The translations under genes were made by a program, and so were the position numbers. From NCBI GenBank assembly GCA_945861435.1, contig CAMAUX010000005.1, forward strand, positions 62,001 to 126,000: a stretch of 64,000 nucleotides of DNA, read 5' to 3'. This DNA is from Chthoniobacter flavus (lineage in GTDB: Bacteria; Verrucomicrobiota; Verrucomicrobiia; Chthoniobacterales; Chthoniobacteraceae). Shown here in pieces: positions 8,779 to 17,177 of this stretch (positions are counted from its first letter, which is position 1; every line of letters begins with the position of its first letter). The notes under the pieces were generated by a model, which searched no databases, was not told the DNA's origin, and saw only the letters and a program-made list of their open reading frames with translations.

Positions 8779-9900
8779 TCAACGCAAGTAATCCAGCAGC
8801 GACTGGCTCGCGATGCGCGCCGCACTCTGCAGGGCAGCCTGATACGCCGTCTGCGTCCTGTTCAAATTCAAAGTCACCTGCGCGAAGTCAATGTCCACCT
8901 GCTGTCCGAACTCCTTGTCCAACGCTGCAAAAGTGTTCGTCGCCTGCGTTCTCGCAAAATCCAGCCGGTACTGAATCGTTCCCAAGCGGGTGATGCTGGA
9001 CATCAGGCCGTCCTCCGACGTGTTGAGCGCCGTGCGCGCAGCCACCACCGCCGCACTGTTCCCGGCGGTCATCCCATCCCGCAAGGCCACCAGATTGTTG
9101 ATGAAGGTCGCAAGCGCCGCGTTCTCATCCCCCGAAGTCCCCGGATGCACCATCTCCGATGCCGAGACTCTGATCCCTGCGCCCTCATCGCCGCTGAAAA
9201 CCGCGGCGGCCCCGGCCTGCGTGGTGGTGGGCGCATCGGCCAGCGTGATGGTGTTGTTGGTCGTATCCACGGCCACGATGGTTGAAGAGAACGCACCGAC
9301 CGTCACCTTCATCCCCGCCGCGAGACCCGCTGCAGAACCAACAGGCACAGCAACAGTCGTAGAATTCGCCGTGGTGTCCACCGTGGCAGGCGGACTCGTC
9401 GGCGTAGCCGGGCCTCCTACGTAACTCGCCGCGCTGACCTTGCCCGTGAGAGTGCTACGAGTGACCGTAAATGGAGCGTTCCCAGTGTTGCTCCCGGCAA
9501 AAAGATAGTCCCCTTGAAACTGGCCATTCGCCGAATCCACCGCATTCTCGATCAACTCGTTGATTTCCGTCGCGTAGGTTTTGAGTTCCGCGGCTGAAGA
9601 GGTGCCACTGGCCTGCGAGGAGAGCTCGCTCACGCGGCTGGAGATGTCGGTGAGGTGCTGAAGCTGCGAAAACGTCGCGTCACACACGTCCTTCGCGTGC
9701 CCCCCGTTCTGGTAGTATTGCTGCTCGCGGTTCTTGCGCGTCTCCAGTTGCAGCCCGCGGTTCACCGCCAGCGGATCGTCGCTGGCCCGTGTCACACGCT
9801 GGCCGCTCGCCAGCTGGCTCATCGCCTTGTTCTGCGCCTCCGAGAGGTTTTGCAGCCGCGGAAGCAGGGTGTTGTTAAAGGCGCTGAAGGGAACTCGCAT
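8779..9900 (-). CDS. flgL: Flagellar hook-filament junction protein FlgL
   Basis: 373 residues of flagellin-like architecture. The N terminus (residues ~10-75) has a heptad-rich helix with the signature LASGQRVTRASDDPLAVNRG. The C terminus has RLDFARTQATNTFAALDKEFGQQVDIDFAQVTLNLN, cited here as two joined helices, and ends in ARIASQSLLDYLR. The middle (~150-280) is variable, Thr/Ala-rich and beta-rich. FlgL (HAP3) joins the FlgK ring to the filament and is exported by the flagellar type III system, so no signal peptide is expected. It lies 69 bp downstream of flgK. Confidence 0.93.
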   Translation of the reverse strand: MRVPFSAFNNTLLPRLQNLSEAQNKAMSQLASGQRVTRASDDPLAVNRGLQLETRKNREQQYYQNGGHAKDVCDATFSQLQHLTDISSRVSELSSQASGTSSAAELKTYATEINELIENAVDSANGQFQGDYLFAGSNTGNAPFTVTRSTLTGKVSAASYVGGPATPTSPPATVDTTANSTTVAVPVGSAAGLAAGMKVTVGAFSSTIVAVDTTNNTITLADAPTTTQAGAAAVFSGDEGAGIRVSASEMVHPGTSGDENAALATFINNLVALRDGMTAGNSAAVVAARTALNTSEDGLMSSITRLGTIQYRLDFARTQATNTFAALDKEFGQQVDIDFAQVTLNLNRTQTAYQAALQSAARIASQSLLDYLR

Positions 9901-9969
9901 AAGCTGAAAACAGTTTGGGTTCGGAAGAAAATTAGTCTGCGGTGATCAATTTCACGGGCCTGCGCGCCC

Positions 9970-11382
9970 TTAGACTCCGAGCCGGTTCACCACCAGATCC
10001 AGCAGCTCGTCAACCACGTTCACGTACCGGGCGGATGCCTGGAACGCACGCTGGTACTTCAGCATGTCCGCCAGCTCCTCGTCCTGCGAAACACCGCTCG
10101 TCGCATCCCGCTGCTCGCGCACCATCTGCTCGCTGATCGTCTGGTCCTCCACCTTCGTCCCAGTCAGCGCCAGCGTGCTCCCCAGCCGGCTCACCACACC
10201 CGCAAGATGCCCGGAGAGCGTGCCATCAATATAACCGCTGTTCGTGGTCGAAAAAACACTCGTAGAAACGGACCCCACCGCGAGCGCGCGGTCGTTCGTC
10301 CCGGCAAACGCTCCCGAACCCGCCCGCAACGTCGCCACGCTGATGGCGGTGTTCAAGGATAGCAACCCGGACGAGGTGTTGAAAAACTGCACCGTCCCAC
10401 TCGGATCGTACGCCGCATTCACCGAAGTCCGCAGCTGCGTGGCCAAGGCGCTCAACCCATCCCGCGCGTCCTGAATCCCCCCCGTGCTGGCGTTGTAAGT
10501 CCCAACGATACTGCCTCCGTGGAAGTTCATCGCAGTCCCGGCGTACGTGAAGCCATTCGTTACGCTGAACTCCACGTCCCCGCTCTTCGTGGCACCGTCC
10601 ACCAACAGCACCTCTGCATTGTTTGAATCGCGCCCCACCAGCTGGATCTGCCCCTCGCTGTCGGGCTTCGCCCTCACTTCAAAATCCATGATCTTCGCAA
10701 GATCTTCCAACTGCGACTGCCGTTCGTCGCGCAAATCCACCGCGCCCGCCGGCAGCCCGTTCTCCACCCGGCCAATCTGCAGGTTCAGATCAGCAATCCG
10801 CTGGAGGATCACGTTCGCCTTACCCAGATCCTGGTTGATCTGCTCCGTGCAATCCGTCTGCACCTGAGCGAGGTTCGTATCCGCATCGTTGATGCGCTGC
10901 GACAGGAGATCCGCCCGGGCAATCAACTGCTGCTTGATCCCCACGTCCGTGGGCTTCGCCGCAAGGCTCTCGAACGCATTGAAAAAGTCGCTCATCGCCG
11001 CGTTGATCCCACCCGCACTGCTCTGCGCGTTGTCATCGATGAACCCGGATGACTGCGAACGGTCGATCGAATGCCCGATCGACGTCTCGCCCCGCTGCAG
11101 CATCGCCTGCTCCGCCGTCAATGCCTCGGTGCGCGACGACTCCCTCATCACCTGCCGGTCGAGGAGCGGGTCGCGGCTCTGCCGGATGGCCACGGCCTGC
11201 ACGCCCATGCCCTCGTAGCCCACGCCGGTGTAGTAATGCCCCACCTGCCCCTGAATCACACGCTGCCGCGCGTAGGCCGGGTTGTTGATGTTGGCAAGAT
11301 TCTTGCCCGCGATCTCAACCGCTTTGCCGTGCGTTTCCAGCGCGCGAGCGCCGGCTTGGAGTTGGAAGTAAAGTCCAGACAT
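9970..11382 (-). CDS. flgK: Flagellar hook-associated protein FlgK
   Basis: 470 residues. The N terminus carries the flagellar rod/hook motif (SGLYFQLQAGARALETHGKA, then AGKNLANINNPAYARQR). The C terminus has the matching motif DMLKYQRAFQASARYVNVVDELLDLVVNRLG, cited across two helices. FlgK (HAP1) is the first junction protein between hook and filament. The gene is 3 bp downstream of the flgN-like chaperone gene. That matches the known partnership, since FlgN escorts FlgK and FlgL to the export gate. Confidence 0.95.
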   Translation of the reverse strand: MSGLYFQLQAGARALETHGKAVEIAGKNLANINNPAYARQRVIQGQVGHYYTGVGYEGMGVQAVAIRQSRDPLLDRQVMRESSRTEALTAEQAMLQRGETSIGHSIDRSQSSGFIDDNAQSSAGGINAAMSDFFNAFESLAAKPTDVGIKQQLIARADLLSQRINDADTNLAQVQTDCTEQINQDLGKANVILQRIADLNLQIGRVENGLPAGAVDLRDERQSQLEDLAKIMDFEVRAKPDSEGQIQLVGRDSNNAEVLLVDGATKSGDVEFSVTNGFTYAGTAMNFHGGSIVGTYNASTGGIQDARDGLSALATQLRTSVNAAYDPSGTVQFFNTSSGLLSLNTAISVATLRAGSGAFAGTNDRALAVGSVSTSVFSTTNSGYIDGTLSGHLAGVVSRLGSTLALTGTKVEDQTISEQMVREQRDATSGVSQDEELADMLKYQRAFQASARYVNVVDELLDLVVNRLGV

Positions 11383-11385
11383 AGT

Positions 11386-11880
11386 TTATGCCACTTGGGC
11401 GGGGATGGAACTGCGACCGGGCACCCCTTGCAGGGCCCCGTGGGAAGAATAAGTGCCGGGCAGCGCATGCGGATCCACCGCGCTCAGCCGCTGCCGCGCA
11501 AGATCGAGGGACTGCGAGAGCAGCATCCGGTTCTGCTGCGTCCGCCGATGCGCACGCCCAATCAGATCGTTGATCTCGTCCATCAACGCCCTCAGCAGCG
11601 GCTGGAACGCCGCAGGCAGCGACGGAAGAAGCCCTCCAAGAGGGCTGTCCGCCGGTCGGCCAAGCCTCGCAGCCAGTTCACGCACCAACCGCTCCCTCGC
11701 TTGCCGGCATTCGGCAATCTTCTGGAGCTGCTCATCCACCACAGCGTTCTGGGAAAGGAACTGCGCCGGGTCGCGACCCATGATGGAACGCTGCTGCTCA
11801 TCGAACACCTGCATCAAGCCGGCGTACTCCTGAAGCTCCTTCCGAAGGGCTCCCAGCAGCGTTTCCATTTCCTGGCTCAT
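11386..11880 (-). CDS. FlgN-like export chaperone
   Basis: 164 residues, almost entirely predicted helix and rich in Gln, Glu, Arg and Leu. The long N-terminal helix (ETLLGALRKELQEYAGLMQV) and a second helix (IAECRQARERLVRELAARLG) match the FlgN family pattern. FlgN binds the C-terminal helices of FlgK and FlgL before export. Sequence conservation in this family is low, so the call rests on size, helicity and position directly before flgK. It overlaps the flgJ-type gene by 4 bp. Confidence 0.75.
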   Translation of the reverse strand: MSQEMETLLGALRKELQEYAGLMQVFDEQQRSIMGRDPAQFLSQNAVVDEQLQKIAECRQARERLVRELAARLGRPADSPLGGLLPSLPAAFQPLLRALMDEINDLIGRAHRRTQQNRMLLSQSLDLARQRLSAVDPHALPGTYSSHGALQGVPGRSSIPAQVA

Positions 11881-12194
11881 GGCGTGTGGTTGCCCCGAGC
11901 ACGAGGGGTGAGCTGCTGTTCAAGAATCTGCGCGAAACTGCGCGGAGCACCTGCAACCGCCTGCGCGAGGTGGTCGCTCACAAAATAATTGTACACCCCC
12001 GTCTTATCCGCTCCCTGCGCACCCTCGGACTGCGAAAGCATCGGCGTCATCGCCTTGTCCACCACCTGCCGCCAGAGAATCGCTTCAAACTGGCGGCAAG
12101 ATTCAGCCAAGCCACCCGCTTCCAGCTCCTTGCGGCCAGGCTCGGCAGGGGGCAGCATCGATGCGCTAGCAGCGCCTAGAGGAGGGAGGTTCAT
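11877..12194 (-). CDS. flgJ: Rod-binding protein, FlgJ N-terminal domain only
   Basis: 105 residues containing the rod-binding domain: CRQFEAILWRQVVDKAMTPML followed by ADKTGVYNYFVSDHLAQAVA (quoted in pieces). In enterobacteria FlgJ carries a second, muramidase domain; here there is none, as in many other phyla, so a separate peptidoglycan hydrolase must open the wall. No such gene is visible in this window. The start overlaps the flgI stop by one base (TGATG) and the stop overlaps the flgN-like start (ATGA). Confidence 0.88.
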   Translation of the reverse strand: MNLPPLGAASASMLPPAEPGRKELEAGGLAESCRQFEAILWRQVVDKAMTPMLSQSEGAQGADKTGVYNYFVSDHLAQAVAGAPRSFAQILEQQLTPRARGNHTP

Positions 12195-13330
12195 CAGTTG
12201 AGCACCAGTTCCGCCTGCAATGCGCCGGCGCGTTTCATCGACTGGAAAATCGCCATCATGTCGCGGGTGGAAACCCCAAGCGCGTTGAGCGCCGCAGCCA
12301 CCCGTTCAATGCTGGGCGCATCCTCCACCACCTTGAACCCACCCTTCTGCTCACGCACATCGGTCGTCGTGCTCGGAGTCACCACCGTGTTGCCCCCAGC
12401 CAGCGCGTTGGGCTGGCTCACGTTCAAGTTCGACGCAATCGAGATCGTCAGCGACCCGTGGCTGATCGCCGTCGTCGCCACCCGCACGTTCGCCGTGGCG
12501 ATGATCGTGCCAGTCCGCTCGTTGATCACCACACGCGCCACACGGTCCGGCGCCACCTCAATGGCCCCCACCGTGGCAATGAAATTCACCTCGTAGGGCA
12601 GGTACTCCTTCGGCACCAGCACGTTGATCGTCGCCGCATCCCGCGCCACAGAGGATCCCGGGAAAAGCTGGTTCACCGCCTCCGCCATCCGAGCTGCCGT
12701 CGTGAAATCCGGCTCGCGCAAAAGCAAGCTGATCGCCCCGTTCTGCACCACCTTCGCCGGAATCTCGCGTTCCACGAGCGCCCCATTGCTGATCATCCCC
12801 ACCGTCGGATGATTCTTCTGCACCGTCGCCCCACCGGGACCGCCGGTTCCTCCAAGAAAGCCACCAATCGCCACCGCCCCCTGCGCCACCGCATAGACCG
12901 TCCCGTCCGCACCAATCAGCGGCGTTTGAAGAAGCACACCCCCCTGCAGACTCTTCGCATCGCCGATCGAAGCCACCGTCACATCCAACCGCGTTCCAGG
13001 CCGCGCAAACGGCCCGATGTCCGCCGTGATCATCACCGCCGCCACGTTACCGCTCTTGATCGTGTCCGACGGCACGTTCACTCCCTGCTTCTGCAACACG
13101 TTCGCGATACTCTGCAAAGTCTGCGTGATCTTACTGTCGCCCGAGTTGGCGAGACCCGTCACCAAGCCATACGCCGTCAACTGGTTGTCCCGGGCCCCTT
13201 CCACCATCGTCAGATCCTTGATCCGCGACCCCCCCGTGCTGGTGAGCGTCAGCGAGGGCACCTCCCCCACCTGCGCGCGGGCGCAGAGGACAAGGCTCAG
13301 AAGCGGGAGAATGATACGCAGGGTCTTCAC
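12194..13330 (-). CDS. flgI: Flagellar P-ring protein FlgI
   Basis: 378 residues with a signal peptide (MKTLRIILPLLSLVLCARA) and a mature protein that follows FlgI closely: SRIKDLTMVEGARDNQLTAY, GLVTGLANSGDS, DIGPFARPGTRLDVTVASIG, LLQTPLIGADG, and the end GVSTRDMMAIFQSMKRAGAL. FlgI forms the ring around the rod in the peptidoglycan layer. It is exported by the Sec route, unlike the axial proteins around it. Its presence together with FlgH implies a Gram-negative-type envelope. Confidence 0.97.
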   Translation of the reverse strand: MKTLRIILPLLSLVLCARAQVGEVPSLTLTSTGGSRIKDLTMVEGARDNQLTAYGLVTGLANSGDSKITQTLQSIANVLQKQGVNVPSDTIKSGNVAAVMITADIGPFARPGTRLDVTVASIGDAKSLQGGVLLQTPLIGADGTVYAVAQGAVAIGGFLGGTGGPGGATVQKNHPTVGMISNGALVEREIPAKVVQNGAISLLLREPDFTTAARMAEAVNQLFPGSSVARDAATINVLVPKEYLPYEVNFIATVGAIEVAPDRVARVVINERTGTIIATANVRVATTAISHGSLTISIASNLNVSQPNALAGGNTVVTPSTTTDVREQKGGFKVVEDAPSIERVAAALNALGVSTRDMMAIFQSMKRAGALQAELVLN

Positions 13331-13344
13331 GAGATCAGGAGGCT

Positions 13345-14013
13345 TTAGTACGCACGCAGTTTGTCGCTAATCCGCAGCAGCCATCCCCGGCGCTGCGACT
13401 CGGTCAGGCTGCCCTCCGGCACAAACTCCACGCGGGCATCTGCAATGCTGCCGGAAAGCACGGTGTTATCCCTGAGCACATCCGCCGCGCGGATGATCCC
13501 GCGCAGGTAGCCATACAGGGTCTCCTTCCCGGAAGTGACTACCCGCGTGCCCTCGATCACCATGTTCCCGTTGGGCAGCACATCCGTCACCGTCACCGCC
13601 GCACGACTCGTCACCGTCGTCGTGTTGGTGATTGTACCACCCCCCTTGAACCCGTTCGTTCCGGTGTTCGGAATGCTGTTGGTCAAATTACCAGCCGCAT
13701 CCCGCGCGAACGGCGAGACACCCGCAATCTTGGCGGACTTGGCAGTCAGAAAATTGTTCACCAAGTTCAATCCGACGTCCCCCGTCCCAGCTGAGGTGCT
13801 CGTCTTGAAAGTCGTGGTCGTCTGGCTCTGCGTGGAAACCGCACTCTCCTGAACCACAATCGTCACGAGATCACCCACGTTCTTCGCGCGCGGATCAGCA
13901 AACATCCCGCGTTCGTTGTTGGTCGGCTTCGTCCACAGCGAGTCGGCCCTCAACACCCCGGGAAGGAGAGTCCCAAGTACAAGGAGAGCCGTGATGCGCA
14001 TCATCTTTTTCAT
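13345..14013 (-). CDS. flgH: Flagellar L-ring protein FlgH, without lipobox
   Basis: 222 residues with a Sec signal (MKKMMRITALLVLGTLLPGV). The mature part has the FlgH landmarks SLWTKPTNN, DLVTIVVQESAVSTQSQTTT, LPNGNMVIEGTRVV and GIIRAADVLRDNTVLSGSIA. FlgH builds the outer-membrane ring. In most Gram-negatives it is a lipoprotein with Cys right after the signal; here the signal ends LLPGVLRADSLW with no Cys, so it cannot be lipidated in the usual way. The gene lies 7 bp after flgA and 14 bp before flgI. Confidence 0.95.
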   Translation of the reverse strand: MKKMMRITALLVLGTLLPGVLRADSLWTKPTNNERGMFADPRAKNVGDLVTIVVQESAVSTQSQTTTTFKTSTSAGTGDVGLNLVNNFLTAKSAKIAGVSPFARDAAGNLTNSIPNTGTNGFKGGGTITNTTTVTSRAAVTVTDVLPNGNMVIEGTRVVTSGKETLYGYLRGIIRAADVLRDNTVLSGSIADARVEFVPEGSLTESQRRGWLLRISDKLRAY

Positions 14014-14020
14014 CGGTAAA

Positions 14021-14830
14021 TTAAAAGGCGACTTGAACCGTATTTGAACGAAGCACCTTCGCGGGAAAATCCTTCCGGCTGTCCAAGTTCCTCACAAGAA
14101 TCGACTCCCCCACGCCGCCGCTCGCCATCGCCATCCCTTTCATCGCAATATTCAAAGCCCCGTCCTTCACGGTCACATCCACGATCTGCCCCTTGCGCAC
14201 CAGCGGCTTCGCCACCAGATCGCGCCATGTCAGCGGCCGATCCTGACTAATCGTCTGCGCCAGCTCGTAATTGGCCAGATCCGTCTCCACGGGCACGACA
14301 GCCTGCTTCTCACGCAGCACATCCACCGTCTGCTGCACGCACAACGAAGAATCCATCGTCTGCCCGCGATCCAAACGGCGCCCCGTCACCCACACCGGCC
14401 GCCAAAGCTGCGCACGAAGCGACATCTGCCAGTCCCCCAACACCTTCCCCTCCGCCTCAATCTCAAAACGCACCAGCGACGACGGAGAAAGCCCGCCGGC
14501 AGGCACCTGCGTCAGCCGCAACGTCCACCGCGCCCCATCCGCCAGCGGAATCGGCGCCCACGCCCGCCCAAAACTGAGCCGCAACTCCCCGGTCAGACTC
14601 AGCTGGTTGGTCAATTCCCGCTCCAACGCCGACAGCACGTCCTTTTCTTCGATAAACGCCGCCGCCACCCGCGCCGCCCCCCCACGCAAGGGCGCCGCCC
14701 CAGCCCCCCCCGCCTGCCCCCCCGCGGAGCGCGGACGCTCCAAGGGCGCGAGCAAACCGCCGAGGTCGCCGGCAAATGCGGCACCTCCGAGCAGCAGGCT
14801 CAGACTGAGGGCGACGGCTGATTTCATCAC
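14021..14830 (-). CDS. flgA: P-ring assembly chaperone FlgA
   Basis: 269 residues with an N-terminal signal (ALSLSLLLGGAAFA). The C-terminal SAF-type domain (~150-269) has the FlgA pattern RPVWVTGRRLDRGQTMDSSL, DRPLTWRDLVAKPLVRKGQIVDV (in pieces) and a terminal repeat-like ESILVRNLDSRKDFPAKVL. FlgA helps FlgI polymerise in the periplasm. The start overlaps the flgG stop by 4 bp. A Gly/Ala/Arg-rich insertion at residues ~30-55 is unusual and probably a disordered linker. Confidence 0.92.
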   Translation of the reverse strand: MMKSAVALSLSLLLGGAAFAGDLGGLLAPLERPRSAGGQAGGAGAAPLRGGAARVAAAFIEEKDVLSALERELTNQLSLTGELRLSFGRAWAPIPLADGARWTLRLTQVPAGGLSPSSLVRFEIEAEGKVLGDWQMSLRAQLWRPVWVTGRRLDRGQTMDSSLCVQQTVDVLREKQAVVPVETDLANYELAQTISQDRPLTWRDLVAKPLVRKGQIVDVTVKDGALNIAMKGMAMASGGVGESILVRNLDSRKDFPAKVLRSNTVQVAF

Positions 14831-15609
14831 CGTTTGAGCTGGTTCACCTGTTCGAGCATCTGATCCGAGGTCTGAATCGCCTTCGAGTTCACCTCGTACG
14901 CACGCTGCGCAAGGATCATGTTCACCATCTCCTCCGCCACGTTCACGTTCGAGGTCTCAAGATACCCCTGCACCATGCTCCCAAACCCCGCCTCCGAAGG
15001 GCTCCCAGTCGTCGGGGTGCCGCTCGCCGGCGTCTCCTCGTAAATGTTACCGCCCAAGCTGCGCAATCCGCTCGGGTTGTTGAATCGAATGAGCTGCAGA
15101 CGGAATTTTTGAAAGCCGTCCGGCGTCTCCACAGTCACCTCCCCGGTGGACGACACCGACACGCCCAAGGCATTGCCTGGGATCGGCTGCATCCCGCTGA
15201 GCACCGGCAAACCGTCGCTCGTCACCACACGTCCGTCATTGGCCAGCTTGAACGCTCCGTCGCGCGAATAAGCGCTCGTGCCGTCCGCACGCTGGATCTC
15301 AAAAAACCCGTCGCCGTTGATCGCAAGATCCAGCTTCTCTCCCGTCTGGGTGAGCTGCCCCTGGGTGAAGATCTTCGCCGTGGATACCACCCGGCTGCCG
15401 TTGCCAATTTCCACGCCGGTAGGCACCACTGTGCCACCACCCACCTCCGCACCCGCCGTGCGCGGCTTCTCGTAAAGCATGTCCTGAAACTCGATCTTGC
15501 TGCGCTTGAACCCCGTCGTGTTCACGTTCGCCAAGTTGTTGGCAATCGTGTTGAGGTTCATCTGCTGGGCCTCCATGCCGGAAGCGCCTGAGTTAAGAGA
15601 GAGAAGCAT
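14827..15609 (-). CDS. flgG: Distal rod protein FlgG
   Basis: 260 residues, the standard FlgG length. Landmarks are the N-terminal GMEAQQMNLNTIANNLANVN and TTGFKRSKIEFQDMLYE, the central AINGDGFFEIQRADG, and the C-terminal VQGYLETSNVNVAEEMVNMI with AQRAYEVNSKAIQTSDQMLE. It forms the distal rod through the P and L rings. No signal peptide is present, as expected for an axial protein. It follows flgF by 54 bp. Confidence 0.98.
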   Translation of the reverse strand: MLLSLNSGASGMEAQQMNLNTIANNLANVNTTGFKRSKIEFQDMLYEKPRTAGAEVGGGTVVPTGVEIGNGSRVVSTAKIFTQGQLTQTGEKLDLAINGDGFFEIQRADGTSAYSRDGAFKLANDGRVVTSDGLPVLSGMQPIPGNALGVSVSSTGEVTVETPDGFQKFRLQLIRFNNPSGLRSLGGNIYEETPASGTPTTGSPSEAGFGSMVQGYLETSNVNVAEEMVNMILAQRAYEVNSKAIQTSDQMLEQVNQLKR

Positions 15610-15663
15610 AATTCTGTGTCAGCTAGGGGTTGGTTAAATAAGGAAAACGGAAGGGCCGCAGGA

Positions 15664-16413
15664 TTAACTCGGCGACCCAAGACTCTGGATCGCCGACCGC
15701 ATCAGCTCATCTTGCGAACTGATCACCTTCGCGGACGCCTCGTACGCCCGCGAAACCGAAATCATGCTCACCATCTCCGCAAGAGGCGACACGTTGGCCA
15801 TCTCCAAGGAACCCTGATCGATCACCGACTGCTCCTCAACGGCCGGCGGCACCCCGCCGCGCGGAATAAAATACCCACTCCCGGCAGACTCCAGCCCATC
15901 CCCGTTCCCAAAATCATAAAGCGCCATCCGCCCCAACTGGTTGTTCCCCTGCGACATCGTCCCGTCCTGCGTGATCGAAATCGGCCCCAACTCCGGGTCC
16001 AGTTCCACGGGACCAGCATCCCCCTGCACCTCATACCCCTCCTTGGACACCAGCACATTGCCCGGATTCACGTGAAACTCGCCGTTCCTCGTGTAAACCA
16101 GCGACCCATCAGGACGCCGCAGCTGAAAATAGCCCTGCGAACGTGCCGCAAAATCCGTCCGATTCCCCGTGTGCTTCGACTCCCCCGGGGAAAAATCAGT
16201 CTTCACCATCGAATTCGGCTCCTGCGCCGGCGTCGGACGGGAAGCCCTTCCTCCGGCCTGCGGATCGGCCGAACCGCTTAAGAAACCCTCGAAGGCGAAC
16301 TCCGTACGCTTGAAGCCGGACACCCCGCTCGAGGCGAGGTTCTTGGAGATGGCCTCCTGCCAGCGCTGCAGCGCGCTCATCGAGGCGGCTCCGGTATAGA
16401 TTCCGTGGAACAT
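15664..16413 (-). CDS. flgF: Proximal rod protein FlgF
   Basis: 249 residues, a paralogue of FlgG. The start ATG 16413 is fixed by a strong ribosome site (GAGGGAGG, 6 bp upstream) and by the N-terminal rod motif MSALQRWQEAISKNLASSGV. Further landmarks are FAARSQGYFQLRRPDGSLVY, TRNGEFHVNP and the C-terminal LEMANVSPLAEMVSMISVSR with AYEASAKVISSQDELM. The frame runs open upstream for 660 bp but that part is not FlgF and runs opposite the receiver gene. This is the first gene of the flagellar operon, which continues to csrA. Confidence 0.95.
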   Translation of the reverse strand: MFHGIYTGAASMSALQRWQEAISKNLASSGVSGFKRTEFAFEGFLSGSADPQAGGRASRPTPAQEPNSMVKTDFSPGESKHTGNRTDFAARSQGYFQLRRPDGSLVYTRNGEFHVNPGNVLVSKEGYEVQGDAGPVELDPELGPISITQDGTMSQGNNQLGRMALYDFGNGDGLESAGSGYFIPRGGVPPAVEEQSVIDQGSLEMANVSPLAEMVSMISVSRAYEASAKVISSQDELMRSAIQSLGSPS

Positions 16414-16426
16414 TACAACCTCCCTC

Positions 16427-16443
16427 AGCATCGCCTGTGCCAA
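16427..16443 (-). promoter_or_regulatory. Sigma-54-like element upstream of flgF
   Basis: Read on the minus strand, TTGGCACAGGCGATGCT has the invariant GG-N10-GC of sigma-54 promoters (consensus TGGCAC-N5-TTGC). However, the -12 GC lies only about 14 bp from the flgF ATG, so the transcript would start almost at the start codon and lack the ribosome site. It is therefore either accidental or used with an unusual leader. Confidence 0.3.
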
Positions 16444-16653
16444 AGCTTCAAATTCCCCGATCCCCCAGCCAGCCCCACCTCCTCCCCCCGCCTCCACCCA
16501 CCCACAACGGCACTTTTTGCCGCATCCCCGCCCTTTTTGCCGATCCGCACCCACAACCCCTGATTTTCCGCTCGACGAACTCCTCAGGCGCCGCCTTGAT
16601 TGACTCCCCCCCAGAACACCGCCTCTCCGGGACGCCCCCGCCCACTGAGGCTG

Positions 16654-17079
16654 ATGACCGCCGTAATGATACCCGCAGAAAAAAGCCACACGCCCCTCAC
16701 GCCCCCGGCACCAGCCACCATCCTCCTCGTCGAGGACGACCAGATGGTACGGCGCTGGGAAGTCACCGTCTTGAAGCGCAGCGGTTATCACGTCCTCGAA
16801 GCCACCGACGGCGAGCAAGCCCTCCAACTCCTTGCCGAGCACATCGATACAAGCGTCCGCCTGATCATCACTGATCTCGAGATGCCAAAAATCTGCGGCG
16901 CAGAACTCGTCCGCCAGACGGAAACGCTCTACCCCCACGCCCGCATCCTTTTCACCTCGGGCTATTCCGACGACGCCCTTCAAGGCGTCCGCCCCAAAAA
17001 CGCATTCGCCTTCATTCGCAAGCCCTTCGCCCCAGCGGCCTTTCTCGATGCTGTCAGCGCCCTGCTTGCCGATTCCTGA
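16654..17079 (+). CDS. Single-domain response regulator
   Basis: About 141 residues with a short Pro/Thr-rich N terminus and then one receiver domain: ATILLVEDDQMVRRWEV with paired acids, phospho-acceptor Asp in LIITDLEMP, Ser/Thr in FTSGYSD and Lys in FIRKPF. There is no output domain, so it resembles CheY-type or phosphorelay proteins. The ATG at 16654 is used; ATG 16666 is possible. It is divergent from flgF across ~240 bp. An association with motility is suggested only by position. Confidence 0.88.
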   Translation: MTAVMIPAEKSHTPLTPPAPATILLVEDDQMVRRWEVTVLKRSGYHVLEATDGEQALQLLAEHIDTSVRLIITDLEMPKICGAELVRQTETLYPHARILFTSGYSDDALQGVRPKNAFAFIRKPFAPAAFLDAVSALLADS

Positions 17080-17123
17080 CACAGCCGAGGCCCCCGCCTC
17101 CGAAAAAGCGTCACAAAAAAACC

Positions 17124-17150
17124 TAAAGTTCCGGCCAGAGCGTCCGATTT
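17124..17150 (+). promoter_or_regulatory. Sigma-28 (FliA) flagellar class 3 promoter
   Basis: TAAAGTTC, then exactly 11 bases, then TCCGATTT. The flagellar sigma-28 consensus is TAAAGTTT-N11-GCCGATAA, so 7 of 8 bases match in the -35 box, 5 of 8 in the -10 box, and spacing is exact. The expected transcript start is about 20 bp before the ATG at 17178. This supports late-flagellar control of the FlgM-like and fliS genes. Confidence 0.7.
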
Positions 17151-17177
17151 CTCAAAGGGTAACAACCTTTCAATTTT

